Assembly (NCBI GenBank): GCA_002307215.1
Contig: DBTU01000047.1
Location: 62,001 to 126,000 of the forward strand
Source of the DNA: Lachnoclostridium sp. UBA1308
GTDB lineage: Bacteria > Bacillota > Clostridia > Lachnospirales > Lachnospiraceae
Reading direction: 5' to 3'
DNA length: 64,000 nt
Position numbers and translations under genes: made by a program. Shown here one piece after another: positions 51,155 through 59,949 of this stretch (the first letter of the stretch is position 1; every line of letters begins with the position of its first letter). The notes beneath the pieces were generated by a model, which had not been told where the DNA came from, made no database searches, and saw only the letters and a program-made list of their open reading frames with translations.

Positions 51155-51193
51155 AAAAAAAAAAGCCCTGAAACCCTTATTTTGTTAGGCTTT
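51155..51193 (-). terminator. Second terminator after lgt
   Basis: AAAGCC pairs with GGCTTT, with an imperfect interior, followed on the minus strand by ten T (51155-51164). It is immediately upstream of the mraZ promoter. Confidence 0.6.
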
Positions 51194-51266
51194 CCGAGCT
51201 ATTTCACCATGCTTTTACTATATATGGTATATTTTCAAATAATCGAACAAATTATGTCAATATATA

Positions 51267-51318
51267 GACAAAAGCAAGAGAGCGTAGGAAAAAGGTCCTA
51301 CGCTCTCTTGCTTTTGTC
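51267..51318. terminator. Strong terminator of ychF-lgt
   Basis: GACAAAAGCAAGAGAGCGTA pairs perfectly with its complement (more than 20 pairs in all, short loop). The GCTTTTGTC end gives a modest T-run on the minus strand. It lies 55 bases after the lgt stop; together with the next hairpin it insulates the mraZ operon. The 371-base gap holds only these terminators, the promoter and the MraZ boxes. Confidence 0.8.
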
Positions 51319-51373
51319 ATGTTTCTATCTAGTTTCATTCTTTATAATTATGCATTTTTAGGTTACATAAGAC

Positions 51374-52327
51374 TTATTTTCTCACTTTTATACCTTTTAT
51401 CCTGAATCTTTTTACCAAAAGTAGTGAAACGGATACGAGGACGATAGCAGCTGACAGAAGCTGTGAAACTGCAATTGAGGTTCCCCATAGAAAAAGCTGA
51501 TCTGTTCTAAGCCCTTCCATCCAGACACGCCCGAGTCCATAACCAGCCAGATACAGAAGCATAATTTCGCCATCAAATTTCTTATGCTTGGTATAAAGAA
51601 TCAGAATAATCAGCAAACACAAATTCCATAGGCATTCATATAAGAAGGTTGGATGGACCTGAATGTATTCCAATCCATTCACTGTAGTGATATGATTACG
51701 GATTTCCATGATTCGATTGAAAGCCGCTGTCTTACCTACATACAATTGCTGTAGTGCTGCATCTGATACAGAGGCACTGAATATATTTGATACAACTCTA
51801 CGGTCAAGCTGCATGGCAAATAATCCGTCACTATATTTTCCAAACGCTTCTCTATTAAAGAAATTACCCCAGCGGCCGATGATCTGTCCGGTAACCAGTC
51901 CGATACATCCGGTATCAAGAAGAAGCCAAAGCGAATACTTCTTAAGCCGTGAATATATAATAGCCGTTAATACTGCGCCTATGATGCCCCCATATATTGC
52001 AAGCCCCCCGGTTCGGAGATTCAATATGGAGATTGGATTATCGGAAAACTCATTCCATGCGAAAGCGACATAATATAATCTGGCTCCAATTACCGAAAAA
52101 AGAATTGCCACCAAAGCAAAATCCAAGTAGAATTCAGTATTTTGACCCGTCCTTTTTGCCATCCATTCTGCAATCAGCCAACCTAGTAGCATTCCTGATC
52201 CAATAATAATTCCGTAAAATGCTATACGAAATCCAAATATGTCAATCCCCGAAGCAATATTCTTAAGATAAATACCCAAATGGGGGAAAATAATATCGGT
52301 ATTGATATTAGTAAGCAAACCCTTCAC
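51374..52327 (-). CDS. lgt: Prolipoprotein diacylglyceryl transferase Lgt
   Basis: 317 residues, seven membrane helices. The Lgt signature GRWGNFFNREAFG (about 158-170) and VHPTFLYECLWNL are complete. It transfers diacylglycerol from phosphatidylglycerol to the lipobox Cys of prelipoproteins. The start is a GTG at 52327 with a weak ribosome-binding site; it follows ychF by 15 bases, so expression may depend on coupling. Length is slightly above the common 260-290. Confidence 0.95.
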   Translation of the reverse strand: MKGLLTNINTDIIFPHLGIYLKNIASGIDIFGFRIAFYGIIIGSGMLLGWLIAEWMAKRTGQNTEFYLDFALVAILFSVIGARLYYVAFAWNEFSDNPISILNLRTGGLAIYGGIIGAVLTAIIYSRLKKYSLWLLLDTGCIGLVTGQIIGRWGNFFNREAFGKYSDGLFAMQLDRRVVSNIFSASVSDAALQQLYVGKTAAFNRIMEIRNHITTVNGLEYIQVHPTFLYECLWNLCLLIILILYTKHKKFDGEIMLLYLAGYGLGRVWMEGLRTDQLFLWGTSIAVSQLLSAAIVLVSVSLLLVKRFRIKGIKVRK

Positions 52328-52342
52328 CGCTTTCTGTTATTT

Positions 52343-53437
52343 CTAAACATTGAAACGGAATAACACTACATCTCCGTCCTGTACCACATATTCTTTTCCC
52401 TCGGAGCGTACAAGGCCCTTCTCTTTTGCCGCATTATAATTACCACACTCAGTCAAATTTGTATAGCTTACGATTTCCGCACGAATAAATCCACGTTCAA
52501 AATCAGAATGAATTTTACCGGCAGCCTGTGGTGCTTTTGTCCCCACCTTAATCGTCCAAGCTTTTGTTTCTTTCGGGCCTGCGGTAAGATAACTGATCAG
52601 CCCAAGTAAACGGTAGCTTGATTTGACTAACTTCTCAAGACCCGATTCCTTAAGTCCTAATTCTTCGAGGAACATCTTCTTCTCATCTTCCTCCAGTTCA
52701 GCTATTTCCTGTTCAATCTGAGCGCAAATTACAAAAACTTCCGAATGTTCCTGCTTTGCAAATTCACGGACAGCTTTCACATGATAATTCGAATTTGCGT
52801 CATCCGCAAGATCCTCCTCCTTCACATTTGCCGCAAAAATCACGGGCTTTGCGGTAAGAAGATTATATCCATTAAAAAGCTCTTCTTCATCATCACTCGT
52901 TTGAAAAGTCTTCGCCATCTTCCCGTCTTCTAAAAATGCCGTGAGTCGTTCCAGTAACTCAAGTTCTTTAGCAAGCGCTCTGTCATTTTTAGCTCCCTTG
53001 GAAGTTCTTGAAATTTTTCTTTCCAGGATCTCAAGGTCAGAAAAAATCAACTCCAGATTAATGGTCTCTATATCTCTTAGCGGATCAACCGAACCGTCAA
53101 CATGGATTATATTACCATCATCAAAGCAGCGTACGACATGGACAATTGCATCAACCTCCCTAATGGTAGACAGAAATTGATTACCAAGTCCTTCGCCCTT
53201 GGATGCACCCTTAACCAGACCGGCAATATCTACAAATTCAATCGTTGCTGCTACTACCTTCTCGGTATTATACAAATCGCCCAAAACCCTCAATCTCTCA
53301 TCCGGAACAGGAACTATCCCAATATTGGGATCTATGGTGCAAAACGGATAATTTGCGGATTCTGCTCCTGCCTTGGTTAAAGAATTAAAAAGTGTGCTTT
53401 TGCCTACATTTGGCAAGCCTACAATACCTAATTTCAT
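52343..53437 (-). CDS. ychF: Ribosome-associated ATPase YchF
   Basis: 364 residues. G1 motif GLPNVGKSTLFN, G3 VDIAGLVKGASKGEGLGNQF, the variant nucleotide-specificity site of the Obg/YchF family that prefers ATP, a coiled-coil insertion (about 130-200) and a C-terminal TGS domain (TIKVGTKAPQAAGKIHSDFE). It is a conserved translation-linked P-loop protein. GGAAGG precedes the ATG. Confidence 0.96.
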   Translation of the reverse strand: MKLGIVGLPNVGKSTLFNSLTKAGAESANYPFCTIDPNIGIVPVPDERLRVLGDLYNTEKVVAATIEFVDIAGLVKGASKGEGLGNQFLSTIREVDAIVHVVRCFDDGNIIHVDGSVDPLRDIETINLELIFSDLEILERKISRTSKGAKNDRALAKELELLERLTAFLEDGKMAKTFQTSDDEEELFNGYNLLTAKPVIFAANVKEEDLADDANSNYHVKAVREFAKQEHSEVFVICAQIEQEIAELEEDEKKMFLEELGLKESGLEKLVKSSYRLLGLISYLTAGPKETKAWTIKVGTKAPQAAGKIHSDFERGFIRAEIVSYTNLTECGNYNAAKEKGLVRSEGKEYVVQDGDVVLFRFNV

Positions 53438-53493
53438 TTGTGTCTTCCTTCCCTACTACTCGATGATTTATATATCCTTATCAATATGATGGA

Positions 53494-53507
53494 AACTATT
53501 CAGTCAC
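53494..53507. repeat. Solo terminus resembling family A element ends
   Basis: AACTATTCAGTCAC matches 14 of the first 16 bases of the family A left end and occurs alone in the 80-base gap between ychF and thiN. It may be a remnant of an excised or decayed copy, or chance. Confidence 0.4.
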
Positions 53508-53517
53508 ATATAATATT

Positions 53518-54177
53518 TCAATCCTTTGATTCTATTACAACAAGAATTCCCTCTGCCAGCTCTACCCATGCTTCATCTTCCTGTATTTCATTACTGATTC
53601 CAAGACTACTTCCGGCCGAATATATGATATGATTGAGCGGGTACTTAAATCCTCTCAAACTCAGATCACTCACCCTATCCCCATAGGGCAGTAAAGATAT
53701 ATAATTACCATACTGCTTATCTTTGCTGATTGCAAAGCACTTATTGCGAAGATAAATCTTGTTGTTAGTGTCGAGAATATAAGCACTGATTCCATTTTGC
53801 ATAGGCAACAGCAATAAATGAATATTGGCTAGCACATGATCCAGCCGGCTTCCCGTTGCACCTATGATAGTAATGACTGACGCATTGTTTTTCATCGCCA
53901 GTTCAAGTCCTATCTGTGTATCTGTCTTATCCTTTTCTCTTGGAAAGGTCATGATCTTTGTAGAACTGTCTCGATATTTCATTAAAACAGTTTCCGAAAC
54001 CGAATCAAAATCGCCAACTATAAAATCCGGTACAATATTTAAACGGTCTGCAACCATTAGCCCATGATCAGCCGCTATAATCACATCGAATTGCTCTTTT
54101 TCAAGTAGTTTTAATAAGAAACTGTCTTCAACCTGGCCTCCGGTAATAATCAATATCTTATTTTCTTTGTTCTTCAT
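53518..54177 (-). CDS. thiN: Thiamine pyrophosphokinase
   Basis: 219 residues. TPK motifs are present: IIAADHGLMVADRLNIVPDF, VGDFDSVSE, REKDKTDTQIGLELAM and IIGATGSRLDHVLANIHLLL. It phosphorylates thiamine to thiamine diphosphate using ATP. It is the last gene of the prkC-rsgA-rpe block, as in Bacillus. No Shine-Dalgarno sequence is visible before the ATG, and an in-frame stop lies just upstream, so the start is fixed but translation may be weak. spoVM, next in Bacillus, was not found. Confidence 0.93.
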   Translation of the reverse strand: MKNKENKILIITGGQVEDSFLLKLLEKEQFDVIIAADHGLMVADRLNIVPDFIVGDFDSVSETVLMKYRDSSTKIMTFPREKDKTDTQIGLELAMKNNASVITIIGATGSRLDHVLANIHLLLLPMQNGISAYILDTNNKIYLRNKCFAISKDKQYGNYISLLPYGDRVSDLSLRGFKYPLNHIIYSAGSSLGISNEIQEDEAWVELAEGILVVIESKD

Positions 54178-54312
54178 ATATTATACCGCGAATAGTGAAG
54201 GATATATCATCACTTTCCTCTCTATCAAATAAATTGAAAACTCATTATCCTACACTAACATAACATGCCTGCTCACTGAATTAGTTTGTGTAAAAAATAG
54301 CTTTTATATTGA

Positions 54313-54401
54313 ACTAACATGCCTGCCCTTAGAATTAGTTTGGGCCGAGGATTACGCAGGCCCAAACTTACAAGTGTAAAAATAGCTTTTATATTTTTAC
54401 A
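54313..54401. repeat. Dispersed repeat family C, copy 1, downstream of rpe
   Basis: The core TAACATGCCTGCCCTTAG, then AATTAGTTTGGGCCGAGGAT and TACGCAGGCCCAAACTT, contains a 10-pair AGTTTGGGCC/GGCCCAAACT hairpin. It is shared with 62139-62192. A second hairpin, GTGTAAAAATA with its complement, lies between the core and the rpe stop. A shorter, internally deleted copy lacking the hairpin loop precedes it at 54258-54311, with the GTGTAAAAA...TAGCTTTTATATT segment repeated. Confidence 0.7.
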
Positions 54402-55055
54402 CTACTCAAGGAACTTCTTTTTAAAGGCTGAAATATTATCAGAAATATTCCCCTTAAAAACCCCGGTCCCAGCTACAATTACATTAGCGCCGGCATTCAG
54501 AACATCCCCAACATTCCCTATAGTAATTCCACCATCAACCTCAATGTCAATATCAACACCCTGGCGAAGCACCATTTCCTTCAAATCCTTGAGTTTCCTT
54601 ATGGATCCCGGAATAAATGTCTGCCCACCATATCCTGGGTTTACTGTCATAATTAATATCATATCTACTTCTGTAAGAATATATTCCAGAGTACTGACCG
54701 GAGTCGCAGGATTAATGGATACACCGGCAAATAGTCCAAGTTCCTTAATTCTTGATACTGTACGATGTAGATGGGTACAGGCTTCCGCATGCACAGTAAT
54801 AATATCAGCCCCTGCATCTTTGAATTCTTCCAGATATCTGATGGGTTCTTTAATCATTAAATGGACATCAAAAATAAGCTTCGAATTCTTACGTATCGAA
54901 GCTATCAATGGAATACCAACGCTGATGCTTGGAACAAATATCCCATCCATAACATCAATATGGAGATATTCGGCACCCGCCTGTTCAATAAGACTGATCT
55001 GCTCACCCAGTATATTAAAGTCTGAGGCAAGAATCGATGGAGCAAGCTTTATCAT
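54402..55055 (-). CDS. rpe: Ribulose-phosphate 3-epimerase
   Basis: 217 residues from the ATG at 55055; a TTG at 55067 is four codons earlier. TIM-barrel epimerase with KLAPSILASDFNILGEQISL, HIDVMDGIFVPSISVG, HLMIKEP, MTVNPGYGGQTFIP and EVDGGITIGNV, including the metal-binding His and Asp residues. It interconverts ribulose-5-phosphate and xylulose-5-phosphate. It sits between rsgA and thiN, the conserved order. Confidence 0.96.
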   Translation of the reverse strand: MIKLAPSILASDFNILGEQISLIEQAGAEYLHIDVMDGIFVPSISVGIPLIASIRKNSKLIFDVHLMIKEPIRYLEEFKDAGADIITVHAEACTHLHRTVSRIKELGLFAGVSINPATPVSTLEYILTEVDMILIMTVNPGYGGQTFIPGSIRKLKDLKEMVLRQGVDIDIEVDGGITIGNVGDVLNAGANVIVAGTGVFKGNISDNISAFKKKFLE

Positions 55056-55133
55056 GTTTACAACCAAACCTTTCCGAAATAATCTTTAATGGATGCCTAT
55101 AAGCATTACTTGATATCTACGGTATTCAATAAA

Positions 55134-56015
55134 TCAAAAACGCTTTTGATTTTTTATATCCTCAAACAATGTAACATAATTATCATATCTAGTTTGGCTT
55201 ATTTTAGATTGCTTTACAGCATCCTTTACCGCACAACTCGGTTCATTTAAGTGATTGCAACTCAAAAAGCGACAATTTCCCTCATACTCACGAAACTCTG
55301 CAAAATAATCCTTCAGCTCTTCCTTATCAATCTCAGTAAGATAGAGTGAACTAAAGCCGGGTGTATCACAGACATACGTATCCTTTTCAACAAAAATCAA
55401 CTGAGAATGTCTGGTTGTATTCTTTCCGCGCTGAATTCTTTCACTTAATATACCGGTTTCCATTTGTATCTCCGGCTGAAGAAGATTAATAAATGTAGAT
55501 TTACCGACTCCCGAGGGGCCGGCAAGTACCGTCGTCTTCCCCATCATTAATGCATGCAAATCAGTAATTCCTTCTCCGTAAAGAAGGGAGGCATACATAA
55601 CCTCAAAACCACTCTGTATATAAGCTTCTTTTAACAAAGAAGTTTCCTTATCTGATACGATATCCATTTTATTAAAACAGATAATTGTATGCAACTTCTG
55701 TTTCTGCATCATGATAAGAAACCGATCCAAAAGATTTAAGTTAGGACTAGGCCTAGTTGCTGCAAATATGACCAATGCCTGATCCACATTTGCAACAGCC
55801 GGCCTTACTAATTCATTATTTCTTGGTAATATATCAACAATTATGCCTTTGCCTTCCGGTTGATTATCCGTATTGATAACTACATCATCACCGACCAGTG
55901 GTTTCATCTTTTGATTACGAAAAATACCCTTCGCCTTACATTCATAGACCACATCTTTTTCCGGCGTATGAACATAGTAAAAACCAGCAATACCTTTGAT
56001 AATTTTACCCTTCAA
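55134..56015 (-). CDS. rsgA: Ribosome small subunit-dependent GTPase RsgA
   Basis: 293 residues. N-terminal OB fold, a circularly permuted GTPase (G4 CFNKMD near 113, G1 LAGPSGVGKSTFINLL near 168, G3 VCDTPGFSS) and a C-terminal zinc site CRFLSCNHLNEPSCAV. It tests late 30S subunit assembly. The start is TTG at 56015; the GAGGAG site lies in the last codons of prkC, two bases upstream, so translation is coupled to the kinase. Confidence 0.96.
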   Translation of the reverse strand: MKGKIIKGIAGFYYVHTPEKDVVYECKAKGIFRNQKMKPLVGDDVVINTDNQPEGKGIIVDILPRNNELVRPAVANVDQALVIFAATRPSPNLNLLDRFLIMMQKQKLHTIICFNKMDIVSDKETSLLKEAYIQSGFEVMYASLLYGEGITDLHALMMGKTTVLAGPSGVGKSTFINLLQPEIQMETGILSERIQRGKNTTRHSQLIFVEKDTYVCDTPGFSSLYLTEIDKEELKDYFAEFREYEGNCRFLSCNHLNEPSCAVKDAVKQSKISQTRYDNYVTLFEDIKNQKRF

Positions 56016-56017
56016 GC

Positions 56018-58120
56018 TTAATTCTCCTCAGATAAAGACGTAGTCCAGGTATAGGCGGATGTATCACCGTTTAATGTAAAATCTGTTCCATCCACCGACA
56101 TGGTAATTGTACAATCAGATGGGCTAGGCATAGTAAACTCTACCTGTAACGGGAAGTCATCGATATCACACATCTCATCATAGATATCTACTCCCGGTTG
56201 TCCATCCTGCACTACGGTCAGAATAATCTCAGCCTGTTCCCCCGCAACATATTCCGGATTATTTTCAAAAGGGTTAAGATCGATATTTACTTTCCCTGTG
56301 TACTCGCCGGAACCGGTGCTTAAGGTAATATCAACTTTGGTACCCTTTGTGACACTTTCGCCTTCGGAATAGCTCTGATAGGTGATATGTCCTTCAACGT
56401 AATCCGTGGATGCTTCCAGACTAACATCACCGAGCTCCAGACCCGCATCAGACAAAGCAGTAATAGCAGCATTCTTCGTCAAATCAATAAGATTTGGAAC
56501 AACTGCTACTGTATTCGTAGTTCCATTACTGATAATTACCGTAATAGTGTCACCGGATTTTACTGAAGTGCCGATTACCGGATCGGTTGAAATGACATGT
56601 CCCTTTTCAATCGTATCACTGTCCTTATACTGTGGATCCATATCAAGATTATATTCTGCTAATTTCGTTTTTGCTTTCGCTTCCGTGAGACCTGCGATAT
56701 TCGGCACTTCGATGGACTGTTTGCCCTTACTGAGTGTCAGCATAATCGTAGAACCTGTCTTACTCGGTTCACCGGCTTCGGGAAACTGCTTCATTACTTT
56801 ACCGGCTTCAACCGTATCGGAGTATTGATCATCAAGAAACTTAATAAATACATCATCACCCGCCGCCGTGTTAATAATAGATACTGCGTCATCCTTTGTA
56901 TAGCCTACTACATTGGGAACGGTATAATCTTCACCATCGGGATTTTCGTAAGGGGGCGTGGGTGTCACACTCACGATAGGAGTTACGGAAGTCTCCCCAT
57001 CGTCATTATTCTTTCCGTTACCACCGTGCAATAAAAGCCAACCGACTGCGATGAAAATAACTACTGCAAGAACTACCGCAGCTACAATTGTCCCTATAAA
57101 GAATACCTTTTCCACCTTGGAATCGACTGTATCAAGATCTTCATCATCTTCATCATTGGCTTTTGATACACCGAGATTCTTTGTGGAACGCATATCTTCA
57201 TCTATATAAGTCCCGCTTTTAATTTTACTTAAATCATCTGAAATATTTATCGTTGGTGAATCTGAAGCTACAAATGCAGGAATCTGAACAAAATCTCCAT
57301 CCGGATTTGTAATTGCTTTCTTTAAGTCTGCAATCAACTCAGAAGCGGAATGATATCTTCTTTCCGGTCGCTTTTGCATACATTTTTGTACAATCTTATC
57401 GATACTGACCGGAATCTCAGGATCAAGTTCACGCAAAGGCATAGCCTCTCCCTGTATGTGAAGAAGTGCCACCGATACTGTATTATCACCGGCAAACGGT
57501 ACTTTACCTGAAAGCATCTCATATAAGGTTACACCAAGCGAATAGATATCGCTCTTTTCATCGCTGTATCCACCTCTCGCTTGTTCGGGAGATAGATAAT
57601 GTACTGACCCCATCGCATTGGAGGTAATCGTATTTGAATTGGTTGCCTTAGCGATACCAAAATCTGTTACTTTCACTTTACCGTCTCTTGAAATAATAAT
57701 ATTCTGAGGTTTAATATCCCTATGAATTATGTGATTATCATGAGCAGCTTCCATGCCTTGTGCAATCTGAATACCAATTCCGACTGCTTCCTTGATCTCA
57801 AGCTTACCCTTCCTCTCAATAAAACGCTTCAGGGTAATACCCTCTACAAGCTCCATTACAATAAAATGTAAACTGCCATCATCACCTACATCATACACAT
57901 TAACGATATTAGGATGGGATAATCCGGCAGCTGACTGAGCTTCTCCTCTAAATTTATTTACAAAACTTTTATCACTTGAATATTCCGGCTTTAATACTTT
58001 AATAGCCACAAAACGATTTAACCTTAGGTCTTTTGCTTTATAAACATCAGCCATTCCACCGGAGCCGACTTTATCAATGATCTCGTAGCGTTCACTGATG
58101 ATCATTCCAGGTTTTAACAT
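56018..58120 (-). CDS. prkC: PASTA-domain Ser/Thr protein kinase PrkC
   Basis: 700 residues. Kinase domain at about 12-275 with Lys41, HRDIKPQN (133-140) and DFG (153-155); an acidic juxtamembrane segment, one membrane helix (about 348-375), then three PASTA repeats (about 400-615; starts VPNVVGYT, VPNIAGLT, VPNLIDLT). A further ~85-residue beta-rich tail follows the last PASTA repeat. PrkC-type kinases sense muropeptides or lipid II and control growth, germination and wall synthesis. The cognate phosphatase is encoded immediately upstream. Confidence 0.96.
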   Translation of the reverse strand: MLKPGMIISERYEIIDKVGSGGMADVYKAKDLRLNRFVAIKVLKPEYSSDKSFVNKFRGEAQSAAGLSHPNIVNVYDVGDDGSLHFIVMELVEGITLKRFIERKGKLEIKEAVGIGIQIAQGMEAAHDNHIIHRDIKPQNIIISRDGKVKVTDFGIAKATNSNTITSNAMGSVHYLSPEQARGGYSDEKSDIYSLGVTLYEMLSGKVPFAGDNTVSVALLHIQGEAMPLRELDPEIPVSIDKIVQKCMQKRPERRYHSASELIADLKKAITNPDGDFVQIPAFVASDSPTINISDDLSKIKSGTYIDEDMRSTKNLGVSKANDEDDEDLDTVDSKVEKVFFIGTIVAAVVLAVVIFIAVGWLLLHGGNGKNNDDGETSVTPIVSVTPTPPYENPDGEDYTVPNVVGYTKDDAVSIINTAAGDDVFIKFLDDQYSDTVEAGKVMKQFPEAGEPSKTGSTIMLTLSKGKQSIEVPNIAGLTEAKAKTKLAEYNLDMDPQYKDSDTIEKGHVISTDPVIGTSVKSGDTITVIISNGTTNTVAVVPNLIDLTKNAAITALSDAGLELGDVSLEASTDYVEGHITYQSYSEGESVTKGTKVDITLSTGSGEYTGKVNIDLNPFENNPEYVAGEQAEIILTVVQDGQPGVDIYDEMCDIDDFPLQVEFTMPSPSDCTITMSVDGTDFTLNGDTSAYTWTTSLSEEN

Positions 58121-58137
58121 TTTTGCTCACCTCGTTT

Positions 58138-58857
58138 TCATACTTTAATAATAATGATTGCTATATTATCTTTTCCACCATTCTGATTTGCATGCTTTAC
58201 TAAAGTTTCAGCAGCAATGGCCGGATCATCATTTTCCTTGACGATCTGCTCGATTAACTCGTCTTCCAGCATATTGGTAAGACCATCCGAGCATATAAGT
58301 ACAGTATCCCCATCCTCTAAACTCACTTCAAAAAAGTCGGGTTCCAAATCCTCATTTACACCCACAGCTCTAGTAATGATGTTTTTATTTGGATGAAGTC
58401 TGGCTTCACTTTTGTCAAGCTCACCGGTCTTTACCATTGCCTCTACCAGACTATGATCTTCGGTAATCTGCCTAATCTCTTTCCCGACTACATATAATCT
58501 GCTGTCACCGACATTGGTAACATACATTACCTTATCCGATATGGTTGCTGCCACAAAAGTCGTTCCCATACCCTCTAAATCAATTTGTTCCTGAGCTTTA
58601 CTTCGCAGCATATCGTTCGTTTCTTTTAGTGCCGCCTCAATAGAAGCAACCGGTGATTCAATTAGGCTTTCCTCTATTCTTTGCTTAAAAAACTCCACAC
58701 AGAATCTTGAAGCATAATCACCCGCATTATGTCCCCCCATGCCATCCGCAACAATAAATAAATTCGGTAGCATTCCTACAGCAACTTCGCTGCAAAAAAC
58801 ATAATCCTGGTTTATCCTTCGCCGCTCTCCAATATCAGTTATTGAAAATGCTTTCAA
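58138..58857 (-). CDS. stp: PP2C-type protein phosphatase (Stp/PrpC)
   Basis: 239 residues from a TTG at 58857, chosen because GGGAGG lies seven bases upstream and the protein then begins (M)KAFSITDIGERRRINQDY, the PP2C start. Metal-binding motifs: IVADGMGGHNAGDYAS, VTNVGDSRLYVV, DTVLICSDGLTNML and GGKDNIAIIIIKV. It dephosphorylates PrkC and its targets. It lies between rlmN and prkC. Confidence 0.95.
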   Translation of the reverse strand: MKAFSITDIGERRRINQDYVFCSEVAVGMLPNLFIVADGMGGHNAGDYASRFCVEFFKQRIEESLIESPVASIEAALKETNDMLRSKAQEQIDLEGMGTTFVAATISDKVMYVTNVGDSRLYVVGKEIRQITEDHSLVEAMVKTGELDKSEARLHPNKNIITRAVGVNEDLEPDFFEVSLEDGDTVLICSDGLTNMLEDELIEQIVKENDDPAIAAETLVKHANQNGGKDNIAIIIIKV

Positions 58858-58884
58858 GATTGCACCTCCCAGTCTCCACAACCT

Positions 58885-59928
58885 CTAAAGGCTATTTTTA
58901 TCATGATAGCTCTTTCTCAATTGCCCACAGGCAGCATCAATATCTGCGCCCATTTCTCTTCTTATAGTAACATTTATTCTGTTTTTTTCAAGTATAAATT
59001 TAAACTTTTGTATTGCCTGACTTTCTGACTTCCTGTAATCCCGTTCTTTTATCGGGTTTACGGGTATTAAATTTATATGACAATTGATACCTTTGACAAG
59101 TTTTGCAAGCTCCTTTGCCTGCTCTTCCCCATCGTTTATTCCATCTACCAGACTATATTCAAAGGTCAGTCTTCTGCCTGTTTTCTCATAATAATAGATA
59201 AAAGCATCTATGACCTCACTCATATTGTATTTTGCTGCAACCGGCATTAATTGTTTACGTATCTCATCGTTTGGTGCATGTAGTGAGAGTGCCAATGTTA
59301 TCGGTAAACCCTCCTTAGCAAATGCACGAATCTTATCAGGAATGCCACAGGTGGATAACGTAATGTTTCGCACACTGATGTTTTGACCGCCGGAGTCCGT
59401 AATCATTCTTAGAAAGCGAATGACATTATCATAGTTATCAAACGGCTCTCCCGTTCCCATAATTACAATATTTGATACCCGCTCTCCACTAAGCGTTTGT
59501 ATCCGATAAACCTGATCAAGCATTTCAGACGGAAGCAAATCCCGCTCCTTGCCACCAATTGCGGAGGCACAGAATCTGCAGCCCATTTTACAGCCAACCT
59601 GTGAAGAAATGCATACGCTGTTACCGTGATGATACTTCATAAATACACTTTCAATCACCCTGTCATCCATGAGTCGGAACAAGTATTTTATTGTTCCATC
59701 CGTAGATGAATGTAGGGAATCGACTTCCTGTAGGATTGTTAATGGATATTTATCCCTCAGAGCATCTCTAAGATTCTTTGGTATATTCATCATCTCATCA
59801 TAGTCTGTTACCAGCTTTACATGTAGCCATTCATAGATTTGTTTTGCCCTGTATGCCGGAAGGCCAAGGAGCTTAAATTCTTGTTCGAGTTCAGTCTGAT
59901 TTAAGGATTTTATATCAAAAGTATCCAT
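58885..59928 (-). CDS. rlmN: Dual-specificity rRNA/tRNA m2A methyltransferase RlmN
   Basis: 347 residues from the ATG at 59928 (a TTG four codons earlier is possible). Radical-SAM cluster GCKMGCRFCASAIGG (Cys113, Cys117, Cys120), the GEPFDNYDNV motif, and the C-terminal catalytic Cys in DIDAACGQL. It methylates A2503 of 23S rRNA and A37 of some tRNAs. It is 21 bases after rsmB. Some relatives (Cfr) give antibiotic resistance, but the length and neighbours are those of housekeeping RlmN. Confidence 0.96.
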   Translation of the reverse strand: MDTFDIKSLNQTELEQEFKLLGLPAYRAKQIYEWLHVKLVTDYDEMMNIPKNLRDALRDKYPLTILQEVDSLHSSTDGTIKYLFRLMDDRVIESVFMKYHHGNSVCISSQVGCKMGCRFCASAIGGKERDLLPSEMLDQVYRIQTLSGERVSNIVIMGTGEPFDNYDNVIRFLRMITDSGGQNISVRNITLSTCGIPDKIRAFAKEGLPITLALSLHAPNDEIRKQLMPVAAKYNMSEVIDAFIYYYEKTGRRLTFEYSLVDGINDGEEQAKELAKLVKGINCHINLIPVNPIKERDYRKSESQAIQKFKFILEKNRINVTIRREMGADIDAACGQLRKSYHDKNSL

Positions 59929-59949
59929 TTTTTTTACCAATTCCTATAT

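Noticed and set aside
53438..53517. Search for spoVM after thiN
   Set aside because: In Bacillus spoVM follows thiN, but no 26-codon frame with the amphipathic SpoVM pattern and a ribosome-binding site is present here.
58885..59928. RlmN-family gene as a Cfr-type resistance methylase
   Set aside because: Length, cluster spacing and location in the rsmB-rlmN-stp block are those of housekeeping RlmN.
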